A stretch of DNA of 64,000 nucleotides from Rhizobium sp. LC145 (GTDB taxonomy: Bacteria; Pseudomonadota; Alphaproteobacteria; Rhizobiales; Rhizobiaceae): assembly GCF_001005825.1 (NCBI RefSeq), contig NZ_LBHV01000002.1, positions 558,001 through 622,000 of the forward strand. The letters run 5' to 3'. Position 1 is the stretch's first letter. Each line of letters opens with the position of its first letter. This document shows, one piece after another, positions 8,452-15,703 of this stretch. A program made the translations under genes and the position numbers. Below the pieces are notes generated by a model, which saw only the letters and a program-made list of their open reading frames with translations, made no database searches and had not been told where the DNA came from.

Positions 8452-9510
8452 TCACGGCAGGTTCTCCCGGAAAATCACTTCGCTGCGCAGTGGCGCCACA
8501 TCCTCATCCGCCGGACGCCCATCGCGCAGGTTTTGAAATACGCGTGCGACCCGGCCGATCGTGTCGCTGGGGTTTTGGGTGATGACCGCATCCATCGTGC
8601 CGTCGATCAGGAAAGCCCGCGTATCGGGCGTCAGCCCGTGGCCGACAAAGACGAGCGAATGCTCACGCCGTGCGTCCTTGATGGCCTTGCCGACGCCGCT
8701 GGCGCCGCCGCCGATATTGTAGATGCCGGCAAGATCCGGATGCTGGCTCAGCAGCATGCGCATCTGCCGATAGTTCATGGTCTCGTCGTCGTGCCCCTCG
8801 CGAATGCCCACGACCTCGATATGCGGATAGCTTTCCTTCAGCACATGCAGAAAACCCATCTCGCGTTCTTCATGGGCGCGATAGCTGAGGCTGCCGGCGA
8901 TCATCGCCACCTTTGCAGGCGCCTTGCCGACGAAGCGGGCGATCAGATAGCCGGCAAGCCGCCCGGTCGAGCGATTGTCGAGCCCGAGATAGGCGACGCG
9001 CTGGGCATTGGCGATGTCCGATATCAGGGTAACGGTCGGCACGCCTTTGTCGGCCAATCGGTTCACCGCCTCGCGCACGGCCGGATGTTCGAGCGCCATG
9101 AAGGCGACGCCATCGGCCGAGCGACCATGCCTTTGCAGCGCGGCCGCCAGAATCTCCGGATTGAAGCTCTTGATGTATTCGACTGTCGGCTTGATGCCGT
9201 GCTTTTCGAACAAGGGCGCCTGGTCGACGATCGATCGACCCAGATGCGTAAGATAGCGGTTGGTGCCGGCTGGCAAGAGAAAGGAGATGTTGGCAAGCCT
9301 GCGGGGCTCCGCCGGATTCAAATCACCCTCATCGACATAGCCGAGTTCCGCGGCGGATTTCATCACCCTATGGACCGTCGGTGCACGGACCCCCTGCCGC
9401 CCGTTCAGCACACGATCGACGGTCGCGGTCGAGACCCCGGCATGCCGTGCCACGTCCACAATGGTCGGCCGGCGGCTCTTCTCAGTCGTGTCGAGAGGCG
9501 TTTCAAGCAT
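8452..9510 (-). CDS. LacI-family transcriptional regulator of the TRAP/RLP locus
   Basis: A 352-residue LacI-type repressor. The N-terminal helix-turn-helix and hinge are at about residues 14-65 (PTIVDVARHAGVSTATVDRVLNGR), followed by a periplasmic-binding-protein-like effector domain (LANISFLLPAGTN, GLDNRSTGRLAGYLIARF, LVFVGHGLTPDTRAFLIDG). It reads away from dctP and towards dctQM, so one regulator separates the two arms of the locus. It most likely controls both the divergent dctP-VOC-RLP-kinase operon and its own transcript. VDRVLNG instead of the common VSRVLNG is seen in the sugar-responsive RbsR/MocR-type branch. Confidence 0.88.
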   Translation of the reverse strand: MLETPLDTTEKSRRPTIVDVARHAGVSTATVDRVLNGRQGVRAPTVHRVMKSAAELGYVDEGDLNPAEPRRLANISFLLPAGTNRYLTHLGRSIVDQAPLFEKHGIKPTVEYIKSFNPEILAAALQRHGRSADGVAFMALEHPAVREAVNRLADKGVPTVTLISDIANAQRVAYLGLDNRSTGRLAGYLIARFVGKAPAKVAMIAGSLSYRAHEEREMGFLHVLKESYPHIEVVGIREGHDDETMNYRQMRMLLSQHPDLAGIYNIGGGASGVGKAIKDARREHSLVFVGHGLTPDTRAFLIDGTMDAVITQNPSDTIGRVARVFQNLRDGRPADEDVAPLRSEVIFRENLP

Positions 9511-9566
9511 ATGATCGCATCAAATTACATCAGAAATCGTGTTTGACTTCATCATTCATATGATCG
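9508..9566. promoter_or_regulatory. Repeated 10-mer in the lacI/dctP divergent promoter region
   Basis: The sequence CATATGATCG occurs twice in this gap of about 100 bases, at 9508-9517 (overlapping the lacI start codon) and 9557-9566, 49 bases apart. Each is centred on the palindrome CATATG. A TTGACT element at 9543-9548 could be part of the dctP promoter. Two copies flanking a divergent promoter are what an autoregulating LacI protein could use, but the repeats lack the usual central CG symmetry, so the assignment is tentative. Confidence 0.35.
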
Positions 9567-9608
9567 AATTTCCGGCTTGGGAAGTGACTTTCTTATGGGG
9601 AGGTAAAA

Positions 9609-10631
9609 ATGACGATGACACTTGACCGCCGCACCCTCTTAAAGGGCATGGCCGCCGCACCTGCCGTGGGCATGGCGTTTTCCGTTCCGCGCTTCGCGCG
9701 TGCGGCCGAAATCCAGCTCCGCTACGGCAACAACCTGCCGCTCAGCCATCCGCTGAATATCCGCGCCAAGGAAGCGGCCGACCGGATCGCCAAGGAAACC
9801 GATGGCCGAGTGGAGATGATGATCTTTCCGGCCAACCAGCTCGGCGGGGATACGGACATGCTATCCCAGGTGCGCAGTGGCGCCCTGACCTTCTTTACGC
9901 CCTCCTCCCTGGTCATTGCGACCCTCGTGCCGACCGCGGCTCTCAATGCGGTCGGCTTTGCTTTCAAGGATTACGATCAGGTCTGGAAGGCCATGGACGG
10001 GCCCGTGGGCGCGCTCGTCCGCAGCAAGGTGGCGGATGCGCGTCTTTATGCCCTGGAGACCATGTGGGACAACGGGTTCCGCCAGACGACCACGAGCGGC
10101 GACCCCATCGCGAATGCCGATTCCATGGCGGGGTTGAAGATCCGCGTGCCGGTGAGCCCGCTCAGCATCGATATGTTCTCGGCGCTCGGAGCGTCGCCGA
10201 CCAGCCTACAGTTTAGCGAGGTCTACTCCGCGCTGCAAACCAAAGTGGTGGACGCCCAGGAAAATCCTCTGCCGATCATTCAGGTCTCCAAGATCTACGA
10301 GGTTCAGAAGAATTGCGCCCTGACGAACCACATATGGGACGGGTATTGGTTCATTGCCAACGGCCGGCAATGGTCGGGCCTTCCGGACGATGTCAAGGAT
10401 GTGGTCGCCCGCGCCATCAATGAAGCCGGGCTCAAGCAGCGCGAGGATATCAGGACGCTGAACTCGAGCGTCCAGTCGGACCTCGAAAAGACTGGGCTTG
10501 CCTTCAATACCGTGGAAACCGACAGCTTTCGAGCCAAGCTCAAGGAAAACGGCTTTTACGCGAAATGGAGCAAGGAATTCGGCGACGAGGCCTGGGGGGC
10601 GCTGGAAAGCGTCGTCGGCACTCTGGCCTGA
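9609..10631 (+). CDS. TRAP transporter periplasmic binding protein (DctP type), Tat signal
   Basis: A 340-residue DctP-family binding protein. The N-terminus has a twin-arginine motif (LDRRTLLKG) followed by a hydrophobic stretch and ARAAE cleavage, so export is probably Tat-dependent. The mature part shows DctP hallmarks: YGNNLPLSHPLNIRAKEAAD, GRVEMMIFPANQLGGDTDML, the carboxylate-binding arginine region AGLKIRVPVSPL near residues 175-187, and VDAQENPLPIIQ. The start follows GGGAGG. It delivers an organic or sugar acid to the DctQM protein encoded divergently. The downstream RuBisCO-like and kinase genes suggest the ligand is their pathway's entry substrate. Confidence 0.9.
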   Translation: MTMTLDRRTLLKGMAAAPAVGMAFSVPRFARAAEIQLRYGNNLPLSHPLNIRAKEAADRIAKETDGRVEMMIFPANQLGGDTDMLSQVRSGALTFFTPSSLVIATLVPTAALNAVGFAFKDYDQVWKAMDGPVGALVRSKVADARLYALETMWDNGFRQTTTSGDPIANADSMAGLKIRVPVSPLSIDMFSALGASPTSLQFSEVYSALQTKVVDAQENPLPIIQVSKIYEVQKNCALTNHIWDGYWFIANGRQWSGLPDDVKDVVARAINEAGLKQREDIRTLNSSVQSDLEKTGLAFNTVETDSFRAKLKENGFYAKWSKEFGDEAWGALESVVGTLA

Positions 10632-10641
10632 TATTCCCAAA

Positions 10642-10664
10642 GCGGCGGCGATGTTCGCCGCCGC
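10642..10664 (+). repeat. Intercistronic hairpin after dctP
   Basis: A perfect 10-base stem GCGGCGGCGA/TCGCCGCCGC (10642-10651 with 10655-10664) with a 3-base loop lies 10 bases after the dctP stop. There is no following T-run. It probably stabilises the binding-protein message rather than terminating transcription. Confidence 0.65.
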
Positions 10665-10702
10665 ATCAAAATACATCAATCATGAAGACACAAAGACATC
10701 AA

Positions 10703-11242
10703 ATGAGTCGTTTTTTCGGAAAGATCCGCCAGGCGGGATACGTCGTTGACGATATCGAAGCGGCAATGGACTATTGGACCCGCGTTCTGGGCGTCGGCCC
10801 CTTCTTCTACAATGAACGGGTTCCGATCGTGAACTATCGCTATCGCGGGGAAAGCCACGCTCCGCATAATTCGGTGGCGCTCGCCAATTCCGGCGAATTG
10901 CAGATCGAGCTGATCCAGACCCGCAACGACGTGCCGTCCATGTATCGCGACTTCCGCGAGGCCGGCCATCGGGGCCTCCAGCACGTCGCCTACTGGACCG
11001 ACAGTTTCGATTCCGATCTCGAGCGCATTACGAAAGAGGGTTTTAAGACGGTCATGAGCGGTGAAGTAGGCGAAAACGGCCGTTTCGTCTATTTCGACAC
11101 CCATTACCATCCCGGCACGGTAATAGAACTCTCCGAGGTCGCGGGGCCCAAGGGACGCATGTTCGATGCCATTCGGAAGGCCTCCGAAAGCTGGGACGGC
11201 AAGAACCCGGTGCGTCCCTTTCCCGACCTTTCCAAGATCTGA
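10703..11242 (+). CDS. VOC-family (glyoxalase/epimerase fold) protein
   Basis: A 179-residue vicinal-oxygen-chelate protein. The N-terminal half has IRQAGYVVDDIEAAMDYWTR near residues 7-26, and the second module has HRGLQHVAYWTDSFD and GTVIELSEV, where the histidine and glutamate would be metal ligands. It lies between the TRAP binding protein and the RuBisCO-like gene (9-base gap), so it is almost certainly in that operon, perhaps as an epimerase, isomerase or lactone-ring enzyme for a phosphorylated keto-sugar acid. That role is inference. The start is uncertain: ATG 10703 (MSRFFGKIRQ) fits family N-termini better than ATG 10682, but neither has a strong Shine-Dalgarno sequence. Confidence 0.8.
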   Translation: MSRFFGKIRQAGYVVDDIEAAMDYWTRVLGVGPFFYNERVPIVNYRYRGESHAPHNSVALANSGELQIELIQTRNDVPSMYRDFREAGHRGLQHVAYWTDSFDSDLERITKEGFKTVMSGEVGENGRFVYFDTHYHPGTVIELSEVAGPKGRMFDAIRKASESWDGKNPVRPFPDLSKI

Positions 11243-11251
11243 GGGCTGGCG

Positions 11252-12523
11252 GTGACGGATACGCATTTCGAGGCGGACTACCTGATCGAGACGCCGCTGC
11301 CATTAGCGAAGGTCGCGGATATCATGGCTGGTGAACAGTCCTGCGGCACCTTCACCAAGGTCGAGGGGGAGACCGACGACTTGCGCGCGCGCGCAGGAGC
11401 CGAGGTGATCGGGATCGATGACCTCGGCGAGGTGGAGACGCCCACGCTGCCGAGCGCCTGGCTCCATCGTCGCGGCGTAACGAACCGCCCCCTCAGAGCG
11501 CGGATCAAGCTCCGGTTCCCGATCGCAAATATCGGCGTCAATCTCGCCGCGCTCGCCTCGACAGCGGCCGGCAATCTCTACGATCTCGGCGAGGTAACGG
11601 GTCTCAGGCTGGAAAGCATTACGCTTCCCCCATCCTGGCGCCGCCAATATGCCATGCCTAGACAGGGTATCGTCGGAACGCGACGGCTTGCGGGCGTCAC
11701 AGGCCGGCCCATGATCGGCTCCATCATCAAGCCCAATGTCGGCCTATCGGCCGCGGAGATCGGCAGGCTGGTCGAGCGGCTTTGCAACGCCGGCATCGAT
11801 TTCATCAAGGACGATGAGATTGCCGCCAACCCGGCTCACGCGCCACTTTCGGAGCGGATTACGTCCGTCATGGCGGCCGTCAAGCGAGCCGAGGACAAAC
11901 TTGGCCGTCGCGTGATGATCGCCTTCAACATCACGGACGAGACGGATGCGATGCGACGCAACGCCGATCTCGTCGCGCGTCAAGGCGGCACCTGCATCAT
12001 GGCCAATCTGAACTGGTGCGGCTTTTCCGCCGTCGAGACGCTTCGCCGCTCGACCGATCTCGTGCTGCACGGCCATCGCAACGGCTTCGGCGCGCTGTCG
12101 CGCTGCGATGTGCTCGGCATATCCTTTTCCGCCTATCAAACGCTGTGGCGGCTTGCCGGCGTGGATCACATGCACGTCCATGGACTTGACGGAAAATTCG
12201 CACAGGAGAACGGTGAAGTCATAGAAAGCACGGCGCTTTGCCTGACACCACTCGATGACCAATCGGACGATCGCGTGCTGCCGGCATTCTCCTCGGGACA
12301 ATGGGCCGGCACCGTACCGGCGACCTGGAAAGCAGTCGGCGGCGACGACTTCCTGTTCATGGCCGGCGGCGGCATCATGGGACATCCGGGCGGGCCGACG
12401 GAGGGCATTGAAAGCATTCGGGCAGCCTTCCGCGCCATGCGGGAAAAACAGACGCTCGAAGACGCCGCCAAGACATCGCAGCCCCTCCGCAAGGCGCTCG
12501 ATTTTTTCGGGAAGGTTGCATGA
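11252..12523 (+). CDS. RuBisCO-like protein (form IV) with apparently intact active site
   Basis: A 423-residue RuBisCO large-subunit homologue with a GTG start at 11252. By motif alignment to RuBisCO it keeps E28 and N108 of the N-terminal lobe, K160 in GSIIKPNVGLS, the carbamylation triad K186/D188/E189 in FIKDDE, H275-R276, H308, loop-6 K315 in DGKF, S348 and the phosphate-site GGG near 372-374. It is too divergent for form I/II and sits with a DUF1537 kinase. Relatives in such clusters act on 3-oxo-isoapionate-4-phosphate in D-apiose/D-apionate catabolism (OiaX/OiaT type). Methionine-salvage RLPs are a less likely alternative because no such genes are near. The stop overlaps the kinase ATG (ATGA). 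Confidence 0.88.
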   Translation: MTDTHFEADYLIETPLPLAKVADIMAGEQSCGTFTKVEGETDDLRARAGAEVIGIDDLGEVETPTLPSAWLHRRGVTNRPLRARIKLRFPIANIGVNLAALASTAAGNLYDLGEVTGLRLESITLPPSWRRQYAMPRQGIVGTRRLAGVTGRPMIGSIIKPNVGLSAAEIGRLVERLCNAGIDFIKDDEIAANPAHAPLSERITSVMAAVKRAEDKLGRRVMIAFNITDETDAMRRNADLVARQGGTCIMANLNWCGFSAVETLRRSTDLVLHGHRNGFGALSRCDVLGISFSAYQTLWRLAGVDHMHVHGLDGKFAQENGEVIESTALCLTPLDDQSDDRVLPAFSSGQWAGTVPATWKAVGGDDFLFMAGGGIMGHPGGPTEGIESIRAAFRAMREKQTLEDAAKTSQPLRKALDFFGKVA

Positions 12524-13791
12524 GAGGCGAGATATCGAAGCCGTTCTACGGTTGGTATGGTGATGACTTCACCGGCGCGACGGATACACTCGCGGCCCTC
12601 TCCATCCGCGGGGTTAAGTCATTCCTCTTTCTCGGCCCTCCGTCGGAGCGCCATCTCGATGAGATCGGCAGCCTTCAGGCGATCGGCATTGCTGGCTCAG
12701 CCCGCGCCATGACCTCGGCCCAGATGCGAGAGGAACTGGAACCCGTCGGGCGGTTTTTCGCCGATATCGGCGTGCGCGTTCTGCATTACAAATGCTGCTC
12801 GACCTTCGACAGCGCCCCCGATATCGGAAACATCGTCGTGGCGATGGAAGTGCTGCGAGGCTCCTGCAGCCAGACGCAGGCTATCGTCCTCGGCGGACAA
12901 CCCTCGCTCGGACGGTTCTGCGCCTTCGGCAATCTTTTCGCCTCTGCCGGATCAGGCGGAGAGATCTACCGCCTCGATCGGCATCCGACGATGAGCCGGC
13001 ATCCATCGACCCCGATGGCTGAAGCCGATCTGCGCAGACATTTCCAAGCACTCGGCGCCAGAGAAATCGCGCTCGTGCCGTGGACGACGTTCGACGGCCG
13101 GGAAATCGAGGTAGATTCGGAATACGATATCCTGCTGGACGCGCTGAGCGACGATCATGTGATCGCGATCGGGCAAGAACTGAAGCGCCGCGCGCGCAGG
13201 GGCTCTTTTCTGATTGTCGGCGCAAGCAGCGTGGCGGAAGCTGTTTACAACGATCAGCCAATCGTTTCGAGGGGGCACCCCCTAGGAAGCACCGAGGGTC
13301 CGGTTTTGGCGGTTACAGGCTCCCTGTCGCCGCTGACGCGCCGGCAGGTCGAAGCCGCGCGCGCATTTACCTGCATCAAAGCCGATGCGGGGCGTTTCAT
13401 CGATGAAGACGCCTATCGCGAGCACCTTGCCGGAGAGATAGCTCCGATCCTTCGCAACGGGCGCAATGTGCTCATGACGACGGCGCCGGAAGATCCTTTC
13501 GCAATGATCGGCGCGGATGCCCGGCTCGCACGAATGACGGGGTGCTTCGTCGATCGACTTCTGAAGGAGGTTCCGGTACGCCGCCTGATTGCCGCTGGAG
13601 GCGATACGTCGAGCCACGTTGCCCAGTCTCTCGGTCTCTGGGGGCTTGCTTATGGTGGCCAAATCTCCCCCGGCGTTACCATTTCTGTCGGGCGAAGCGA
13701 CGACGCTTTCCGGGATGGCATGAGCCTGATGCTGAAGGGCGGACAGATGGGCGATGAGGATATTTTCGACCGCTTCGAATCCATGGGATGA
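12520..13791 (+). CDS. Four-carbon acid sugar kinase family (DUF1537), OiaK-like
   Basis: A 423-residue kinase with both DUF1537 domains: the N-terminal substrate domain begins WYGDDFTGATDTLAAL (residues 13-28), and the C-terminal nucleotide domain has AAGGDTSSHVAQSLG (near 360) and KGGQMGDEDIF close to the end. The family phosphorylates tetronates, erythronates and 3-oxo-isoapionate. Direct coupling to the RuBisCO-like gene by a 4-base overlap argues that the kinase product is the RLP substrate, the order known for OiaK with OiaX. Assignment to 3-oxo-isoapionate is inference from that pairing. A strong terminator follows at 13848. Confidence 0.88.
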   Translation: MRGEISKPFYGWYGDDFTGATDTLAALSIRGVKSFLFLGPPSERHLDEIGSLQAIGIAGSARAMTSAQMREELEPVGRFFADIGVRVLHYKCCSTFDSAPDIGNIVVAMEVLRGSCSQTQAIVLGGQPSLGRFCAFGNLFASAGSGGEIYRLDRHPTMSRHPSTPMAEADLRRHFQALGAREIALVPWTTFDGREIEVDSEYDILLDALSDDHVIAIGQELKRRARRGSFLIVGASSVAEAVYNDQPIVSRGHPLGSTEGPVLAVTGSLSPLTRRQVEAARAFTCIKADAGRFIDEDAYREHLAGEIAPILRNGRNVLMTTAPEDPFAMIGADARLARMTGCFVDRLLKEVPVRRLIAAGGDTSSHVAQSLGLWGLAYGGQISPGVTISVGRSDDAFRDGMSLMLKGGQMGDEDIFDRFESMG

Positions 13792-13847
13792 GCGGCGACA
13801 GGTCGCAATTTATCTCGATGAAATGACCAGCCTCCCGGTCAGAAATG

Positions 13848-13885
13848 AAAAAGCCTGCCGCGGGAGGAGGTGCGGCAGGCTTTTT
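13848..13885. terminator. Bidirectional intrinsic terminator, also cuckoo hairpin 4
   Basis: A perfect 14-base stem (AAAAAGCCTGCCGC at 13848-13861 with GCGGCAGGCTTTTT at 13872-13885) encloses a 10-base loop and ends in a T-run on either strand. On the plus strand it can terminate the dctP-VOC-RLP-kinase operon. On the minus strand it ends the small-RNA cluster, and its loop shows CCTCCTCCC. Confidence 0.85.
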
Positions 13886-14004
13886 CAAACTGTCCGAACA
13901 GCGGCATGGGAGGAGGAGAGCCGCTGTTCCCCGCGAAAAACCCTGGGAGGAGGAGTAGGTTCTTCGCGAACACGAAGCTCTGTGGGAGGAGGTACATCGC
14001 TTCG
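13848..14004 (-). ncRNA. Cluster of four cuckoo/CcsR-type anti-Shine-Dalgarno hairpin RNAs
   Basis: On the minus strand four consecutive stem-loops each expose CCTCCTCCC in the loop. In transcription order they are: CGAAGC/GCTTCG (motif at 13984-13992), CGCGAAGAACC with GGTTTTTCGCG (motif 13945-13953, one mismatch in the stem), GAACAGCGGC/GCCGCTGTTC (motif 13908-13916) and the terminator hairpin (motif 13862-13870). Motif spacing is 37-46 bases. This matches the cuckoo RNA family of alphaproteobacteria, including CcsR1-4 of Rhodobacter, which lie downstream of a DUF1127 gene and are processed from its transcript; the same gene order is present here. The loops could pair with purine-rich Shine-Dalgarno sequences. 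Confidence 0.8.
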
Positions 14005-14122
14005 TTGGATTGATAGTTACCTGGGTCCGGGCTCAATTCCTAGGCACGAATTTACAGGGCAGCTATGCACATCTCGAATATCTCTTGAGCGCTCCGGACA
14101 ATCAAAGCCCAAATAACCCCAC

Positions 14123-14156
14123 AAAACAAAAACGCCCCGCTTATCTTGGCGGAGCG
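14123..14156 (-). terminator. Intrinsic terminator after the DUF1127 gene
   Basis: Read on the minus strand, CGCTCCGC (14156-14149) pairs with GCGGGGCG (14140-14133) around an 8-base loop, with one T-G pair, and is followed by TTTTTGTTTTG. It lies about 30 bases after the DUF1127 stop. Partial readthrough would reach the hairpin-RNA cluster, or that cluster has its own promoter in the 120 bases between. Confidence 0.75.
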
Positions 14157-14184
14157 CTTCGTAATTGGCTGTCAGAAGTCGATA

Positions 14185-14331
14185 TCAGAAGCCGGCCGCA
14201 GCACGAGCAACGGCATGGATTCTGCCGCGTTCGATACCGAGATCCTGCAGCTCACGGCTCGACATACGGCCGAGTTCTGCGACAGTCTGACGATACTTGC
14301 GCCAATTGTTGAACGAACGTGCGATATTCAT
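14185..14331 (-). CDS. DUF1127 small basic protein (CcaF1-like)
   Basis: A 48-residue protein, MNIARSFNNWRKYRQTVAEL followed by GRMSSRELQDLGIERGRI, ending in AVARAAAGF. This is the arginine-rich DUF1127 pattern (basic N-terminal helix, then LSxRELxDLGIxRxxI). AGGAAAGGGGA lies 3-13 bases upstream of the ATG. In Rhodobacter the homologous CcaF1 is an RNA-binding protein made from a stress-induced transcript that also carries CcsR RNAs, and DUF1127 proteins of Agrobacterium affect phosphate and carbon metabolism. Here too the gene precedes a cluster of CCTCCTCCC hairpins. Confidence 0.9.
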   Translation of the reverse strand: MNIARSFNNWRKYRQTVAELGRMSSRELQDLGIERGRIHAVARAAAGF

Positions 14332-14651
14332 AACGGTCCCCTTTCCTTGGGCTTCGAAGCCGGCTGCCAGTCTTCGGCGCCCGTTTGCTTCGATGCACTG
14401 TATATACTATGCACATGGCCTAACTTGCAGTGCCAAACAATCAGCACACCCATGCACGCATTGCATAGATAGCCGTCGCACTGCCTAATCGGCAACTCGT
14501 CATGGCAAAAGGGGCGGCCCCGACCAACTGCCGGAGCCGATGGTATCGCCGAACGTCCAATCCTTGCCGTCACACAGCCAGGAGAATATCGTGGATGGCT
14601 TCTCCGACGCCGGTCGCCGATTGCCGATTCTGGTCGGACCGTGTCTGCCAG
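14332..14651. other. Gene-free stretch upstream of DUF1127
   Basis: These 320 bases lie between the DUF1127 start and the 3' end of the siderophore-interacting protein gene, both read leftward. The part near 14395-14440 is AT-richer and on the minus strand contains TAGTATATAC, a possible -10 region for the DUF1127/RNA transcript, but no convincing -35 or stress-sigma motif is visible. Short open frames on either strand look like noise. I see nothing else. Confidence 0.4.
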
Positions 14652-15416
14652 CTATTCGAATTTCTCCGTCGCATCGGCCTTGCCCTTTACCCAATAGCCG
14701 GAGGCCTTCAGCCAGCCGGTTGGTAAGCCTCGTTCCATCAGATGGACACGCAATGCGCGCACGACGGAGGCTTCGGCCGCGATCCACACGAAGATCTCCG
14801 GCTTGATCTCCGTGCGGCGGAGCTGATCCAGCAGCCTTGCAACATCCGTCGCCTCGCAAAGCGGCCGATGAATCCAGTGGCAAGTCACCTGCGCCTTTGT
14901 CTTGAATTCCTGTTCTTCCGCAGGTCCCGCAACCGCCGCGATGACGGTGATCTCCGTTTCCGGGCCACTCTCCTCGATCCTGCGACCGATCGCGGGCAAT
15001 GCAGTCTCATCACCGATTAAAAGCCACTGTCTTACGGTTGGCGAAACGACGGCGGAGCCACGCGGCCCGCCTACGGTCAATGCATCGCCCGGACGGGCGC
15101 CGATCGCCCACTGGGTCACCGGGCCCGCCTCGTGAAGGGCGAAATCGATGGTCAGCGTGCGCGCCGCATTGTCATACAGGCGCGGCGTATAATCGCGATG
15201 TTCCTCGGAACCGTCTTCCACGGGCACGAAGATCTTCACATGATCATCAGGCGCAAGGCTGACGAAATCGACGAGGCTGTCCCCGGTCAGCATGATGCGC
15301 TTCATGTTGGGCGTGACATCCTCGATATGCGTGACGGTCAGGGACCGCCTTTTCAATTCGTGGCGGACGCGTTCGATGACGGGCGCTGGTGGGGTTTGAA
15401 GCGAAATATTGTCCAT
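14652..15416 (-). CDS. Siderophore-interacting protein (FAD-binding ferric reductase, ViuB/SIP family)
   Basis: A 254-residue cytoplasmic flavoprotein. The N-terminal FAD-binding barrel includes the flavin motif RDYTPRLYD (residues 74-82), and VTQWAIGARPGDALTVGGPRG follows near 110-130. The C-terminal SIP domain has WLLIGDETALPAIGRRIEE, IFVWIAAEASVVRALRVHL and the closing ASGYWVKGKAD. SIPs reduce ferric siderophores so that iron is released after uptake. The start at 15416 follows AAAGGA; a longer frame from 15479 has no such site. It stands alone between the DUF1127 and min loci. I found no complete iron box upstream. Confidence 0.9.
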   Translation of the reverse strand: MDNISLQTPPAPVIERVRHELKRRSLTVTHIEDVTPNMKRIMLTGDSLVDFVSLAPDDHVKIFVPVEDGSEEHRDYTPRLYDNAARTLTIDFALHEAGPVTQWAIGARPGDALTVGGPRGSAVVSPTVRQWLLIGDETALPAIGRRIEESGPETEITVIAAVAGPAEEQEFKTKAQVTCHWIHRPLCEATDVARLLDQLRRTEIKPEIFVWIAAEASVVRALRVHLMERGLPTGWLKASGYWVKGKADATEKFE

Positions 15417-15703
15417 CCGTGTCCTTTCGCAGCTTCGGGCGCGACCTGCAGGACACAGTCGCGCAGATCGAAGCCGCACAGCCGTTCGATCATACGCGTT
15501 GGGTGACGTTAACGCTTACGTGACCGGGCGAGCCGGTCAATGACGCCAGTTCAATAGCGGAGCTTCGCGCCGCGGGCAATAAAAACTTTCAATTAACACT
15601 CAAGAAATAGAGCGCTCAAAAAATTTGAACGGCACACGGCCATAAACCGCATGGCTCCGCCGTCCGTAACGGCGAAGCCAATGGTAAATATCCCGGAGCT
15701 CGT
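15417..15703. other. Intergenic region between minE and the SIP gene
   Basis: These 287 bases carry the SIP promoter on their left and the end of the min operon on their right. A stem-loop GGCTCCGCCG/CGGCGAAGCC (15653-15662 with 15670-15679) just after minE is a candidate min operon terminator, although its T-run is weak. A short block near 15514-15535 (TGACGTTAACGC) resembles an iron-responsive operator only imperfectly. No gene is apparent. Confidence 0.4.

Noticed and set aside
11252..12523. Genuine CO2-fixing RuBisCO
   Set aside because: Despite conserved catalytic residues the overall sequence is far from forms I-III, there is no small subunit or phosphoribulokinase gene, and the kinase neighbour points to sugar-acid catabolism.
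13862..13992. GGGAGGAGG repeats as four ribosome-binding sites for small plus-strand genes
   Set aside because: None is followed at the right distance by a start codon with a sensible frame, and each sits in a loop between complementary arms.
13754..14116. A 120-codon plus-strand frame with repeated Gly/Glu-rich GGGAGGAGG-derived segments
   Set aside because: It runs through the terminator and the four RNA hairpins; the repeats are explained by stem-loop structure on the opposite strand.
14395..14440. Sigma-54-like TTGGCAC upstream of DUF1127
   Set aside because: The required GC at the -12 position is missing at the correct spacing.
14500..14883. A 127-codon minus-strand frame near the SIP gene
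   Set aside because: Overlaps the SIP coding sequence in another frame; its tail beyond the SIP stop has no ribosome site or homology that I can recognise.
15514..15535. Possible iron box upstream of the SIP gene
   Set aside because: TGA-N9-TTA matches the RirA box in only five of six specified bases and is not placed over a visible promoter.
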